This document shows positions 7,847-15,720 of a DNA stretch of 64,000 bases, in pieces (within the stretch, counting starts at the first letter, position 1; every line of letters starts with the position of its first letter). Under the pieces are notes generated by a model. The model made no database searches. It was given only the letters and a program-made list of their open reading frames with translations, and was not told the origin of the DNA. The DNA is from Planctomycetaceae bacterium. GTDB taxonomy: Bacteria > Planctomycetota > Planctomycetia > Pirellulales > Pirellulaceae. The stretch spans positions 1,736,001 to 1,800,000 of the forward strand of contig JACKHM010000002.1 in assembly GCA_020638995.1 (NCBI GenBank), read 5' to 3'. The position numbers were made by a program, and so were the translations under genes.

Positions 7847-9268
7847 ATGACCCACCCCTACTACCTACACCGTCGCACGTTACTTCAACACCTGATGCTC
7901 CACGGCGCTACTGGCTCTGGGAAAACTGCACTCGTGCTGATTCCGATGTTGGAGCAACTGATCAACCTCGCAAGTCGGCACGAAGATTCGTCTATTGTCG
8001 TTTTGGACCTAAAGGGCGATCCCGCATTCTTCCATTCGATGAGAATTGCAGCGAAGAGGCGGGGGCTGCGATTCCGCTGGTTTACAACAAAGCTTCGCCA
8101 CTCCACGTTTGGTTTCAATCCGTTTCTACAGCGGCATTTCAAACGGGACATGACGAAGAACCAGGCAGCGGAAATGTACGCTAAAGCGTTTGGCCTCGAT
8201 TTCGGCAATCTCTACGGAGCTAGTTACTTTCGCGACTTGGCAGTGCTTGTCTTGCGGGCATTGTTGGAACTCCCGGAGATTGATTCGTTCGCGAAGCTGT
8301 CACTGTATGCAAAAAAGCACCCGGATTTCTTCGACTTGCCGAAGAAAGCAGCGGAGCAGACAACACATCTGCACGCATCACTTGACGCGCTTGCAACCAT
8401 CGAGCCTCTAAATGTCACACCCGATACCACGAGTGAAGCGATCTGCAACAACGCGATTGACGTAAGCGACGTCTTTGAAGAGCCGCAAGTCCTCTACTTC
8501 TACTTGCCGAGCACCCTGGAAGATCTTATTTCGTTTACGACGTCGAAACTCTTTGGCTACTTGCTTCTAACTGCCGCCTCGATGCGTCCACCGAAGCAAC
8601 GCAAAAAGGTGTTCTTCTGCGTCGATGAATTTCAACGCATTGTGAGCCAAGACTTCGCTGTCTTTGTCCAACAAGCACGCGCCTTTGACATCGGCTGCAT
8701 CTTGGCGACTCAAACCACTGCGGACTTGTACTCTGCCGGTGATGATTTTGCCGAAGTATTGGAAGAAAACACCGGGACGAAGATTGACCTGACCGGAATC
8801 GGCAAACGACAGTCAGAGAGACTTATCGAACAGTCTCCTGACGGGATTCGCTTGCTGAAGAGTTTTTCAGATAAAGGGCCTAGCGAGCAAGAGCAGGTCG
8901 TTAAGTCCCTTACTTACGATGAATTAACGCACATCACCGCGCACGCTGGACGTGGACTTGTCCGTACGGCAATGCCCTATGGTCTTACCCAATGCGGCGG
9001 ACGGCAGGTGCGTTTCTCGGCCGACTTCCACATTCCGGCAAGTGAGTATCAACGACGGCTTCATGCTACGTGGCCTGCGGAGATAGACAACCCAGGAACG
9101 CTAACCGTGACGGGCACTCCGCCCGGTGCCGGGAGGAGTGCCTCGGAAAGTCCAAGCGGGGAAGCGTCAGAAACACAGTCAGCGCCGTCGCAACAAAAGT
9201 CACTCATTAAACGAGTAGCTGCGAGGATTCTTCGCGACCAACCGCAGGTAACTCAATCCGAAGAGTAG
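7847..9268 (+). CDS. VirD4/TraG-type coupling ATPase
   Basis: 473 residues. Walker A is GATGSGKT (about residues 19-26). SIVVLDLKGDP lies near residue 50, and Walker B is VFFCVDEFQRI (about 260-270), followed by QARAFDIGCILATQTTADL. These are the hallmarks of type IV coupling proteins and related FtsK/HerA-like pumps, which feed DNA into a conjugation channel. The protein lacks N-terminal membrane helices, unlike VirD4; the preceding polytopic protein may supply the anchor. The last 60 residues are low-complexity and polar. AAAGGATG is the ribosome site. Confidence 0.8.
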   Translation: MTHPYYLHRRTLLQHLMLHGATGSGKTALVLIPMLEQLINLASRHEDSSIVVLDLKGDPAFFHSMRIAAKRRGLRFRWFTTKLRHSTFGFNPFLQRHFKRDMTKNQAAEMYAKAFGLDFGNLYGASYFRDLAVLVLRALLELPEIDSFAKLSLYAKKHPDFFDLPKKAAEQTTHLHASLDALATIEPLNVTPDTTSEAICNNAIDVSDVFEEPQVLYFYLPSTLEDLISFTTSKLFGYLLLTAASMRPPKQRKKVFFCVDEFQRIVSQDFAVFVQQARAFDIGCILATQTTADLYSAGDDFAEVLEENTGTKIDLTGIGKRQSERLIEQSPDGIRLLKSFSDKGPSEQEQVVKSLTYDELTHITAHAGRGLVRTAMPYGLTQCGGRQVRFSADFHIPASEYQRRLHATWPAEIDNPGTLTVTGTPPGAGRSASESPSGEASETQSAPSQQKSLIKRVAARILRDQPQVTQSEE

Positions 9269-9277
9269 GAGGTTCCC

Positions 9278-9682
9278 ATGTTAGAACAGCAACCGTTGTT
9301 CTCTGAACTGCCGCTCGGCAGTTCAGGGCAATCAAAGGGCGATGGCAGACAGAGTAAAGCTCGCTCGGTTTGCCATGCCGAAAACGTTCTCGCGCAACTC
9401 GACGAAGTACTGGTCGATTTATCCGAACGGATGGACACGCTTGAAGCACTCTTTCGTACGCTAGTCGCGCAGAAGACCGTAAAGGAATCCTACACGACGC
9501 AGGAAGCGGCAAAGATTCTTGAAAAGCGCCCGTACACGGTCAGAGAGTGGTGTCGCAACCGGCGAGTAAACGCCTACAAGCCAGGTTGTGGGCGAGGGGC
9601 AGAAGAGGAGTGGCGGATAACGCATGACGAGCTAGTTCGTATTCAAAACGAAGGGCTACTTCCGCCCCCAGAGCATTACTAA
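9278..9682 (+). CDS. Excisionase/MerR-like helix-turn-helix protein
   Basis: 134 residues. A predicted helical coil (35-75, LDEVLVDLSERMDTLEALFRTL) precedes an excisionase-type HTH (YTTQEAAKILEKRPYTVREWCRNRRVNAYK, about 78-108) and a WRITHDELVRI beta-wing. Such proteins bind DNA at element ends or regulate transfer genes. It follows the coupling ATPase by 9 bases and is therefore probably co-transcribed. Confidence 0.75.
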   Translation: MLEQQPLFSELPLGSSGQSKGDGRQSKARSVCHAENVLAQLDEVLVDLSERMDTLEALFRTLVAQKTVKESYTTQEAAKILEKRPYTVREWCRNRRVNAYKPGCGRGAEEEWRITHDELVRIQNEGLLPPPEHY

Positions 9683-9709
9683 TCCGAGTTTCAGCGAAAG
9701 GAACCTACG

Positions 9710-9979
9710 ATGTCGAAGAAACCAGTGCATGAGATTCGCTTTGGTCTCGTTAAGGCAAGCATTTGGGAGAACAACACGAAGAACGGAACCCGCTTTTCGA
9801 TTTCCGTTTGCCGCTTGTTTAAAGACGGTGATACGTGGCGCGAGTCTTCGAGGTACGGTCGCGATGACTTGCCTTTACTTGCGAAAGTAGCCGACAAGGC
9901 TCACACCTGGATCTTTGAGCAGCGACAAGATGAAAGGTCTCTGCGAGAATCTGTCCAGGGAAGCATGAGCTCGGCATGA
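9710..9979 (+). CDS. Conserved small protein (paralogue at 32417)
   Basis: 89 residues: KKPVHEIRFGLVKASIWENN, then beta-rich segments (FSISVCRLFKDGDTW) and GRDDLPLLAKVADKAHTWI. A second, clearly homologous copy lies at 32417-32662 on the opposite strand. I recognise the pattern as a small conserved protein common on planctomycete and other mobile elements, with unknown function. AAAGGA precedes the ATG. It closes the transfer operon and is followed by a terminator-like hairpin near 10015-10040. Confidence 0.75.
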   Translation: MSKKPVHEIRFGLVKASIWENNTKNGTRFSISVCRLFKDGDTWRESSRYGRDDLPLLAKVADKAHTWIFEQRQDERSLRESVQGSMSSA

Positions 9980-10014
9980 GCGGGAGAAGAACGATGGATT
10001 AGTGTCCACTTCGA

Positions 10015-10045
10015 AGGGTTGCACCAGTTGCAGCCCTCTTTTCAT
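10015..10045 (+). terminator. Terminator-like hairpin after transfer operon
   Basis: AGGGTTGCA pairs with TGCAGCCCT with one bulge around a short loop, followed by CTTTT. It lies 36 bases after the last gene of the operon. Confidence 0.5.
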
Positions 10046-10290
10046 TTACTGTTGTGGTAAAGATGGGCTGCTACGACACAGAGTGGGACTGCGTATAAGA
10101 CGACTTTGGGAACAGCGATTACACAAAGCCACGCAAGGTACAAAATGAAAAGGCCTGTCCAAACTGCAACAACATAGTCGAGTGGCGTCTCTGCACGTTG
10201 CCAAAGTCTGACGGCAAGAAATCGTTCACCGGTTGGCAATGTTGTGAACTTCCGAAATGCTAGGCTGATGATATGCAAAAACCGTTTCAT
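10042..10290 (-). CDS. Small membrane protein, hypothetical
   Basis: 82 residues with two adjacent hydrophobic segments (YVVAVWTGLFILYLAWLCVI and PKVVLYAVPLCVVAAHL) and a basic N-terminus (MKRFLHIISLAFRKF). No family is recognised. It is convergent with the transfer operon and upstream of nothing obvious on its own strand. Composition and the two membrane helices support a real gene, but evidence is limited. Confidence 0.45.
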   Translation of the reverse strand: MKRFLHIISLAFRKFTTLPTGERFLAVRLWQRAETPLDYVVAVWTGLFILYLAWLCVIAVPKVVLYAVPLCVVAAHLYHNSK

Positions 10291-10404
10291 GTGGTCAAGA
10301 ATGCCACAGATTCACGGCTATTGCAATTTGTTGTGCAACAGCCTGGAATGACAAACTTTTTGTTGAGATCGCTTAAACTCGGCTCAACCGTGTTCGACTA
10401 GGAG

Positions 10405-11367
10405 CTAGAGCAAATCTCGAATCTCTTCGAAACGATCGCGAAGTTCTTGCCAGGAAGGATAGGGGCCGTAACAGAGAACTTGACATTGTGACTCGAATTC
10501 AGGACCCAATTCGGAGTTAAGCGATTCACTTGGAAACATCGATTCGCTATCGCGAAATGTCATGCCTTTCGGCGGGTGGTAACCTCGGTCGAAGAATCTG
10601 CGACTTATCTCGTCATAGTCGGCTTTGATTTCTGCATACTCAGCGGATTGAAGCATCCGCAGCACTTCTTCGTGCTGGGAGAGTTGATACAAGTCGTAGT
10701 AATGTCTCGCATACGCGCCAATTCGCTCGCCTTTAGTCAAGAAGGCCTGCACCTTCCCGTGAATCGTAAACAGCTTCTCGACGAAGGTTCGCCGGAAGTG
10801 CAGCAACCGCATGGTGAAGGGGGGTTCATCGGTCGCGCCCAGACTTGCATCTGTTTCGCGCAAGAAGCGGCCGACATAAGAGTCAATCTGTATGTCTGCA
10901 GTCGGCTCTCGCCCGCTTGCTGTTCCCGATTCGAGGAACACTTCGCCCTGCACTTCGCCGGGGCCACCAAATTGCTGCTCGTATCCGAAGCGATCATTTC
11001 TTCCAAAGCCGCCAATTGTTTGGCTCTTCTCTTTTAAGAATGTTAGGCCCGGTACTTTCGCGACTGCATCCCGAAGGCGTTTTAGTTCTCGGTCGATTCC
11101 TTTCTTCCCAAGCGCAGGTGTGAAAGCTTGGGGATCAAGGAACAGGTCGATGTCTTCTGAGAAACGTTGGATAAGATTCCAACCTTTAGAGAGGCTAGTT
11201 CCGCCTTTGAAGATGACGGCATGCTGACCGGCTTCGGCTATCTCGCGGAGCGCTTCGGTGACGAAATAGTCCTTTTCAATTAAAGCAGGCCGAAGCCCCG
11301 AGTCGCGGAAGTGTTCTGCGGCCCGAAGCACGGCCTGATCAAAATCGGGATGCTCAGATAGTCTCAC
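10405..11367 (-). CDS. abiEii: AbiEii-type nucleotidyltransferase toxin
   Basis: 320 residues, a usual length for AbiEii/MenT toxins. The nucleotidyltransferase motif is FKGGTSLSKGW (about 53-63) followed by FSEDIDLFLD, the GG-S ... D-x-D metal site. AbiEii toxins transfer nucleotides to tRNA acceptor ends or other targets and stop translation, giving abortive phage infection. Its start overlaps the end of the antitoxin gene by 14 bases, which indicates translational coupling. It lies within a defence-rich plasmid segment. Confidence 0.9.
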   Translation of the reverse strand: MRLSEHPDFDQAVLRAAEHFRDSGLRPALIEKDYFVTEALREIAEAGQHAVIFKGGTSLSKGWNLIQRFSEDIDLFLDPQAFTPALGKKGIDRELKRLRDAVAKVPGLTFLKEKSQTIGGFGRNDRFGYEQQFGGPGEVQGEVFLESGTASGREPTADIQIDSYVGRFLRETDASLGATDEPPFTMRLLHFRRTFVEKLFTIHGKVQAFLTKGERIGAYARHYYDLYQLSQHEEVLRMLQSAEYAEIKADYDEISRRFFDRGYHPPKGMTFRDSESMFPSESLNSELGPEFESQCQVLCYGPYPSWQELRDRFEEIRDLL

Positions 11368-12112
11368 GTACGCTACGTTCCTTCGCTTGCCAACGGCTTG
11401 CAGATTCCAATTCTACAAGCATACCGAAATCAAATCGCGTCAGGGGATTAAGCGAGTCTCGCAGAGAATCTAGCTGACGCTTATCTGCACCAAGCTCTTC
11501 GCCAAGAGCACCAAGCATTGCGCGAACTCTCGGCGGTTCACTTGGAGCGACTTTTACCAGATTAGAAAACCGGTTGTTCTCGGCTAGCAAAGTTACCAGT
11601 CGCTTAATCGTCTCTTTCGTCGGTAACTCACTTGGTTCTCCACGCATGCGAAGAAATTCAAGTAACGCTGCTTCATCTTCGGAGAGAGTTTCCCAGGCAG
11701 CAGGACGCCTTGTATGCACAATGGCATTTTCGTCCTGAAGCAATTTAGGCACACTCCGAGCGGTCGTTGCCATTTCAACGCGCGCCGGATTCTGAGTCGT
11801 AAATCCAAGTCTGTTCGCCGCAGTGGTTCCGGCCGGAAAGAGTCTCGCCTTTTGTGAAGCAGCTTTCCGAAGCATCGCAGGGTTTGGACGGCTAGCACCA
11901 AACGCCGTCTTGCGAGGTCGGTAGTAGATGCCCTTGCTGACGCGTTCTAAAACCCCTTTACGACAAAGGCGCGACAACGCTTGAGCAACAGCTCCAGGTG
12001 GCAGGGAATCGAAGTCTTCCAACTTCCAGACCCGCTCTCCGCCTTTCTGAACGCGACTGCGGACCAGTTCTGTCGTCGGAGGATTCGCGGCATTTAGACT
12101 TTCGGTGCTCAT
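11354..12112 (-). CDS. abiEi: AbiEi-type antitoxin/repressor
   Basis: 252 residues. The N-terminal winged helix (about 15-75; VWKLEDFDSLPPGAVAQALSRLCRKGVLERVSKGIYYRP) and following AbiEi-like domain match the antitoxin of type IV AbiE systems, which represses its own operon. The ATG at 12112 sits 6 bases after a good minus-strand -10 element, so its transcript may be leaderless. The inverted repeat 12143-12170 over the promoter is a likely self-operator. Confidence 0.85.
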   Translation of the reverse strand: MSTESLNAANPPTTELVRSRVQKGGERVWKLEDFDSLPPGAVAQALSRLCRKGVLERVSKGIYYRPRKTAFGASRPNPAMLRKAASQKARLFPAGTTAANRLGFTTQNPARVEMATTARSVPKLLQDENAIVHTRRPAAWETLSEDEAALLEFLRMRGEPSELPTKETIKRLVTLLAENNRFSNLVKVAPSEPPRVRAMLGALGEELGADKRQLDSLRDSLNPLTRFDFGMLVELESASRWQAKERSVRETI

Positions 12113-12118
12113 GGATTA

Positions 12119-12170
12119 AGTATCGGCCACTTGGGCCATGTTGTCAAGTTTTACATCGCGAATACTTGAC
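12119..12170 (-). promoter_or_regulatory. abiE promoter and overlapping operator, leaderless start
   Basis: On the minus strand TTGACA (complement of 12142-12147), a 17-base spacer and GATACT (complement of 12119-12124) form a sigma-70-like promoter. Transcription would start at or within about 2 bases of the ATG at 12112. GTCAAGT (12143-12149) and ACTTGAC (12164-12170) form an inverted repeat that includes the -35 box, as expected for autorepression by AbiEi. Confidence 0.65.
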
Positions 12171-12388
12171 GTGCCAGCGGGCATAAGCCGCAATTGCTAG
12201 CCCGAAACTACCAATACACGGCACGCTAAGGCATTGCAATCACTACACTTACAGCCGTGCATCTTGCTGCATTTTTGAACTCTTGCCAGCAACGGTCAGT
12301 TCAGCAGGGCGACAAAGCAGCCGTTTCGATAGATGATCGTCATCCCGTTATCCTCGCCATCATCGGCCTAATTTTCGAGAAAAATACA
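12171..12388. other. Spacer between two AbiE-type operons
   Basis: No gene, RNA or repeat recognised between the promoter regions of the two divergently transcribed toxin-antitoxin operons. Confidence 0.5.
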
Positions 12389-12467
12389 ATTTTCCAGTGC
12401 TGGAAAATGTGCTATTATTGGAAAGCTCTATTCTAGTTGCGTGGCATTTTCCAGATCCGGAAAATGC
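12389..12467 (+). promoter_or_regulatory. Two palindromic operators at second AbiE-type operon
   Basis: ATTTTCCAG (12389-12397) with CTGGAAAAT (12400-12408) is one palindrome; GCATTTTCC (12444-12452) with GGAAAATGC (12459-12467) is a second. They share the TTTTCC/GGAAAA half-site, and a further TTTCTGGAAAA lies at about 12472. TATTAT at 12413-12418 between them is a candidate -10 with TTTTCC (12390-12395) at 17-base spacing. This is a typical arrangement for an autoregulated antitoxin. Confidence 0.7.
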
Positions 12468-12499
12468 TCGGTTTCTGGAAAACAGATAATGGTCGAAAA

Positions 12500-13561
12500 A
12501 TGCCAACAGAATCGGAAATCATTAGACAACTCGAAGACGGGCTAGAGCTGCCGCCCCTAGAAATCCGTGTACGCGAGCTAGTAAAAGCAGCAGATACTGG
12601 CGTCGATGCAATCCTCGATGTCAAAACCGGTAACAAAAAGTCATTTCAATTTGCGGCACAAGTCAAAGCTCGAAATACGCCCCGCGCATTTGAGGAGTCA
12701 CTACTCCGGCTCGAATATTCCGCACGAAAATCCAAATCGAACGAGCCATTACCGCTCCTTGTCGTTCCGTATTTCAGCGAGAGCCAACTCGATCAATTGG
12801 AACGCTTGGAGTTGAGCGGAATTGACCTGTCTGGAAACGGTGTCGTCTGCGTTCCAGGTAAGCTACTCGTCTATCGAAGCGGAAAGCCGAATCAATTCCC
12901 CGAATCGACGCAAAGTAAGTACGCGTATCGCGGGGTTACTTCACTTGTTGCACGAGCATTTCTCTGTCGTACACGTTACGACTCGCTGGCCGACATCGAA
13001 TCGGAAATCAAGTCGCGAGGAGGAACTGTTTCTCTTTCCACAATTTCAAAAGCCCTAAAGCGGATGGAATCCGATTTAATCGTCGATAGAACCGGTCAGC
13101 TTATTCGCCTTCGGCAGGCAGATAAACTGCTCGACAAACTTGCTGCCAGTTACGTTGAACCCAAGACGACTCAGACCGTGACATGTGCAAGTCAAAAGCC
13201 CCTGTCGGAACTCCTCGCGAATGTTGTAGAGGCACAGACCGTCGTTTTAAGCGGAAGTTCGTCGGTGGATGGCTATGCAGTAATGGGGCGGGATGCGTGG
13301 CCGGTGCTCTATACAAGCAACGTGAAGGCGTTGCGCGAAGCTTGGGGTAAGAATGTTGAGTCGACCTCGCGTTTTGTCGACTTTGAATTGCAACAGACAG
13401 ACGATGCAACGGTTTACTTCGACGCTCGGATGCGTAATGATTTGCCTTATGCTTCGCCGGTGCAAGTCTATTTACAACTATCTGCTGGTGATAAAAGGGA
13501 GCGGGAAACGGCCCTGCAAGTAAAAGAATTTATCATGGACGAACTAAAGGACGCTGAGTAG
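12500..13561 (+). CDS. AbiEi-like antitoxin with nuclease-fold N-terminus
   Basis: 353 residues from ATG 12500. Upstream in-frame codons (12437, 12463) fall inside the operator, so the later start is preferred. Residues 1-140 look like a restriction-endonuclease-type fold (VDAILDVKTGNKKSFQFAAQVKA). Residues 150-215 form a winged helix (SLADIESEIKSRGGTVSLSTISKALKRMESDLIVD). The rest resembles antitoxins paired with AbiEii-like nucleotidyltransferases, which the next gene encodes 10 bases downstream. It probably neutralises and represses the toxin. Whether the nuclease-like fold is active is unknown. Confidence 0.65.
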   Translation: MPTESEIIRQLEDGLELPPLEIRVRELVKAADTGVDAILDVKTGNKKSFQFAAQVKARNTPRAFEESLLRLEYSARKSKSNEPLPLLVVPYFSESQLDQLERLELSGIDLSGNGVVCVPGKLLVYRSGKPNQFPESTQSKYAYRGVTSLVARAFLCRTRYDSLADIESEIKSRGGTVSLSTISKALKRMESDLIVDRTGQLIRLRQADKLLDKLAASYVEPKTTQTVTCASQKPLSELLANVVEAQTVVLSGSSSVDGYAVMGRDAWPVLYTSNVKALREAWGKNVESTSRFVDFELQQTDDATVYFDARMRNDLPYASPVQVYLQLSAGDKRERETALQVKEFIMDELKDAE

Positions 13562-13571
13562 CGCATAGACG

Positions 13572-14420
13572 ATGGATCGTGATCCGCTACTAACAACACT
13601 TCTCGACCTCGATGCGGCACTCCAGAATCGGCAGTTGATTGTCGGCGGCGGATATGGACTGTTTCTCAAGCAGCTTTACTTACAAGAGCACGACGATATC
13701 CAAACGCTCTTTCCGCACAGCGCCCTCCCACAGGCACGAACAACCGAAGACATCGACGTCATCTTTCGTGCCGAAGTCGTTACTGATTCTAACGCAATGA
13801 AGGAAATTCGGGCGGCATTAGACACGCTCGGCTTTCAACCTGTTGAATCAGCAAAGTACACACAGTTCACCAAAGAACTGAGGCCGGGGAGAGTGAAAAT
13901 CGACTTACTTGCTGCGCCGCTTGCGGAGTTTGCAAGTCGTGTTCCTAAAGATGCCCGACGCGTAAAGCCGCGTCCAAGCGTCCAATTGCACGCCTCGAAA
14001 TTAGAAGAGGCACTTGCTGTTGATCGTGATGCTCTGTCAGTTCCGATTTCCGGCACGCTTTCGACCGGCGCTCAACATCAAACCACTGTGCTCATCCCTC
14101 AAGGATTTAGTTATCTATTGATGAAACTTCATGCGTTTCGAGACCGCATGGATGATGAGGACCGGGAGCTCGGTCGGCATCATGCGCTTGATGTGTATCG
14201 CATTGTCGGCTTGATCACGAAGCAAGAGTACGACGATGTAACTCGACTTGCCTCCGAGTTTGTATCGCATCCGATCGTTGGCGAAGCCTCTCGGATAGCA
14301 CGCGAACACTTTATTGACCCAGACGGAAGGGGACAGCTCCGCATTCGAGAGCATGCTCTGTTTAGCGACGCATTTGCAATTGAGAAGTTTGCCGAAGAAC
14401 TAGCTTCATTGTTTCCCTAG
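13572..14420 (+). CDS. AbiEii-like nucleotidyltransferase toxin (second pair)
   Basis: 282 residues. The nucleotidyltransferase signature is VGGGYGLFLKQLY (about 24-36) followed, after an insertion, by RTTEDIDVIF. Later ELRPGRVKIDLLAAP can supply the third carboxylate. This matches AbiEii/DUF1814-type and related toxins. It follows the antitoxin-like gene with a 10-base gap. It is clearly distinct from the first toxin in length and motif spacing, so the two pairs are not a recent duplication. Confidence 0.75.
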   Translation: MDRDPLLTTLLDLDAALQNRQLIVGGGYGLFLKQLYLQEHDDIQTLFPHSALPQARTTEDIDVIFRAEVVTDSNAMKEIRAALDTLGFQPVESAKYTQFTKELRPGRVKIDLLAAPLAEFASRVPKDARRVKPRPSVQLHASKLEEALAVDRDALSVPISGTLSTGAQHQTTVLIPQGFSYLLMKLHAFRDRMDDEDRELGRHHALDVYRIVGLITKQEYDDVTRLASEFVSHPIVGEASRIAREHFIDPDGRGQLRIREHALFSDAFAIEKFAEELASLFP

Positions 14421-14531
14421 GGAACAGCTGGAAGGCTTCTCTTTGCCGACTGCACGTGGGATAAGCGAGAGAACGCGGGTTTAAGGCAGGCTCTACGCCA
14501 GCCTTGCACCCGTTTCACATGAGCTTCGAGT

Positions 14532-14966
14532 CTAAGTTCGATTCGCTATTCCCGAGTACGAAACACGGCACACGAAGCTAGCTCCGGGACAGCTCACATC
14601 GGATACGTCTCCGACGCCAAATGCAACTCCATCAACTTCCGATTTTACGTACGCAACTGCAGTCGTTACGGTACATCCATTAGTTGCATGAAACGTGTTG
14701 ACTACAGTAAACCCCTTATTGTCGTCGCTTACTGCACCCAGGTAATTCACACTGCCTCTTCGCAATGCAATACTTCGACCGTTCTGATTCACTTCATCCA
14801 ACACACTACGCACGACATCATCTGTAAGCCCGCACGGATCGTCAAAGAGTTCCAGAAAGACGCTGTAGACGCCAGGAAACTGTGGACCGCCACTGCCACC
14901 TCCACCACAGCCAAGTAAACCGCTCGCTAAAGCAACAAGGAAAGCGTTTCTAAGGCTAGTCTTCAT
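14532..14966 (-). CDS. Small lipoprotein
   Basis: 144 residues from the ATG at 14966. The N-terminus MKTSLRNAFLVALASGLLGC is a signal peptide ending in a lipobox (SGLLGC), then GGGGSGG. The mature part has six Cys (DPCGL, NGCTV, VSCPG, FVCRVSY) suited to disulfides outside the cytoplasm. It overlaps the upstream secreted-protein gene by 11 bases, so both are co-translated. Function unknown. A longer frame upstream is not used because it has no signal. Confidence 0.65.
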   Translation of the reverse strand: MKTSLRNAFLVALASGLLGCGGGGSGGPQFPGVYSVFLELFDDPCGLTDDVVRSVLDEVNQNGRSIALRRGSVNYLGAVSDDNKGFTVVNTFHATNGCTVTTAVAYVKSEVDGVAFGVGDVSDVSCPGASFVCRVSYSGIANRT

Positions 14967-15264
14967 GGTCGGCATCCTCGTCATTGACTTGTGAGTGAGA
15001 GTGGTCTTCGACTTTAGCAGACACTTCAGTAGCACCTTGCGACTCGCGAATTGCTTTCTTCTGCGCATCCGTATCAGCTCCAAGTTCTCTGTTCTGCTCT
15101 CCATTAGCGCTTGCATCAATCTCGTCTTCACGCATTTCATCCAGGACCGCGCTCGCTCTTTCTAATGCATCGTCTGAAGTGGTGTCAGCAAGGACCAGTG
15201 GTGCCGAGACCGCCAAAAGAAGCGTCCCAAGGAGTAGATACCAAGGCTTTAAAAGTTCTTTCAT
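14956..15264 (-). CDS. Small exported acidic protein
   Basis: 102 residues from ATG 15264. MKELLKPWYLLLGTLLLAVSAPLVLA is a clear signal peptide. The mature part is strongly acidic and His-containing at its end (VEDHSHSQVNDEDADHED). It may bind metal or be an envelope accessory protein, but no family is recognised. The AGAGGAAG ribosome site is 10 bases upstream. It forms a two-gene unit with the lipoprotein and lies between defence modules without an obvious functional link. Confidence 0.6.
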   Translation of the reverse strand: MKELLKPWYLLLGTLLLAVSAPLVLADTTSDDALERASAVLDEMREDEIDASANGEQNRELGADTDAQKKAIRESQGATEVSAKVEDHSHSQVNDEDADHED

Positions 15265-15720
15265 ATTATTCTTCCTCTGAAATGATTGGATCGACATGAA
15301 ACTTCTTGAAGATCTTTAACCAGTACGGAGCACTTGAAGTCAACTCGATGCAGCCGTGCTCACGGCAATTTGCGCACAGTTCACCTCGGGAATCGCCCAG
15401 AGCGGGCGGTGACTTAGCCAATTTGCCCGATAAGCCGTCTTATCAGTCGAATTCCCGACAAGCCTTATCGGGACTTTAAGTCGGATGAAGTTGCCGGGTG
15501 AGACCTTCCGAGGAGGGGCTGCTAGTCTTGCACGCTTGGCTCCAGTAATCGATAAAACACGTAACTTTCGACGGGAAAGACGCCTACCGTTCGCCTTCTA
15601 GGGGTGTACCGTGGCACGATTTCGGGCGAACTATTCGATGAGTTGCGTTTCAGCTTGGCAAGCTGGTAACAAGTCACGATGAATTGGCAACAATGACTGC
15701 TTTAACAAGAGGCGAGTAGT
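15265..15720. other. Intergenic region upstream of type I RM locus
   Basis: 456 bases without a gene. It holds an inverted repeat CCCGATAAG (15426-15434) with CTTATCGGG (15464-15472), and similar shorter copies (TCCCGACAAG) between the arms. This region may contain the promoter and regulator site of the restriction locus. Confidence 0.45.

Noticed and set aside
14967..15140. N-terminal extension of the lipoprotein gene
   Set aside because: It overlaps the upstream secreted-protein gene and removes the signal peptide. The ATG at 14966 gives a proper lipobox.
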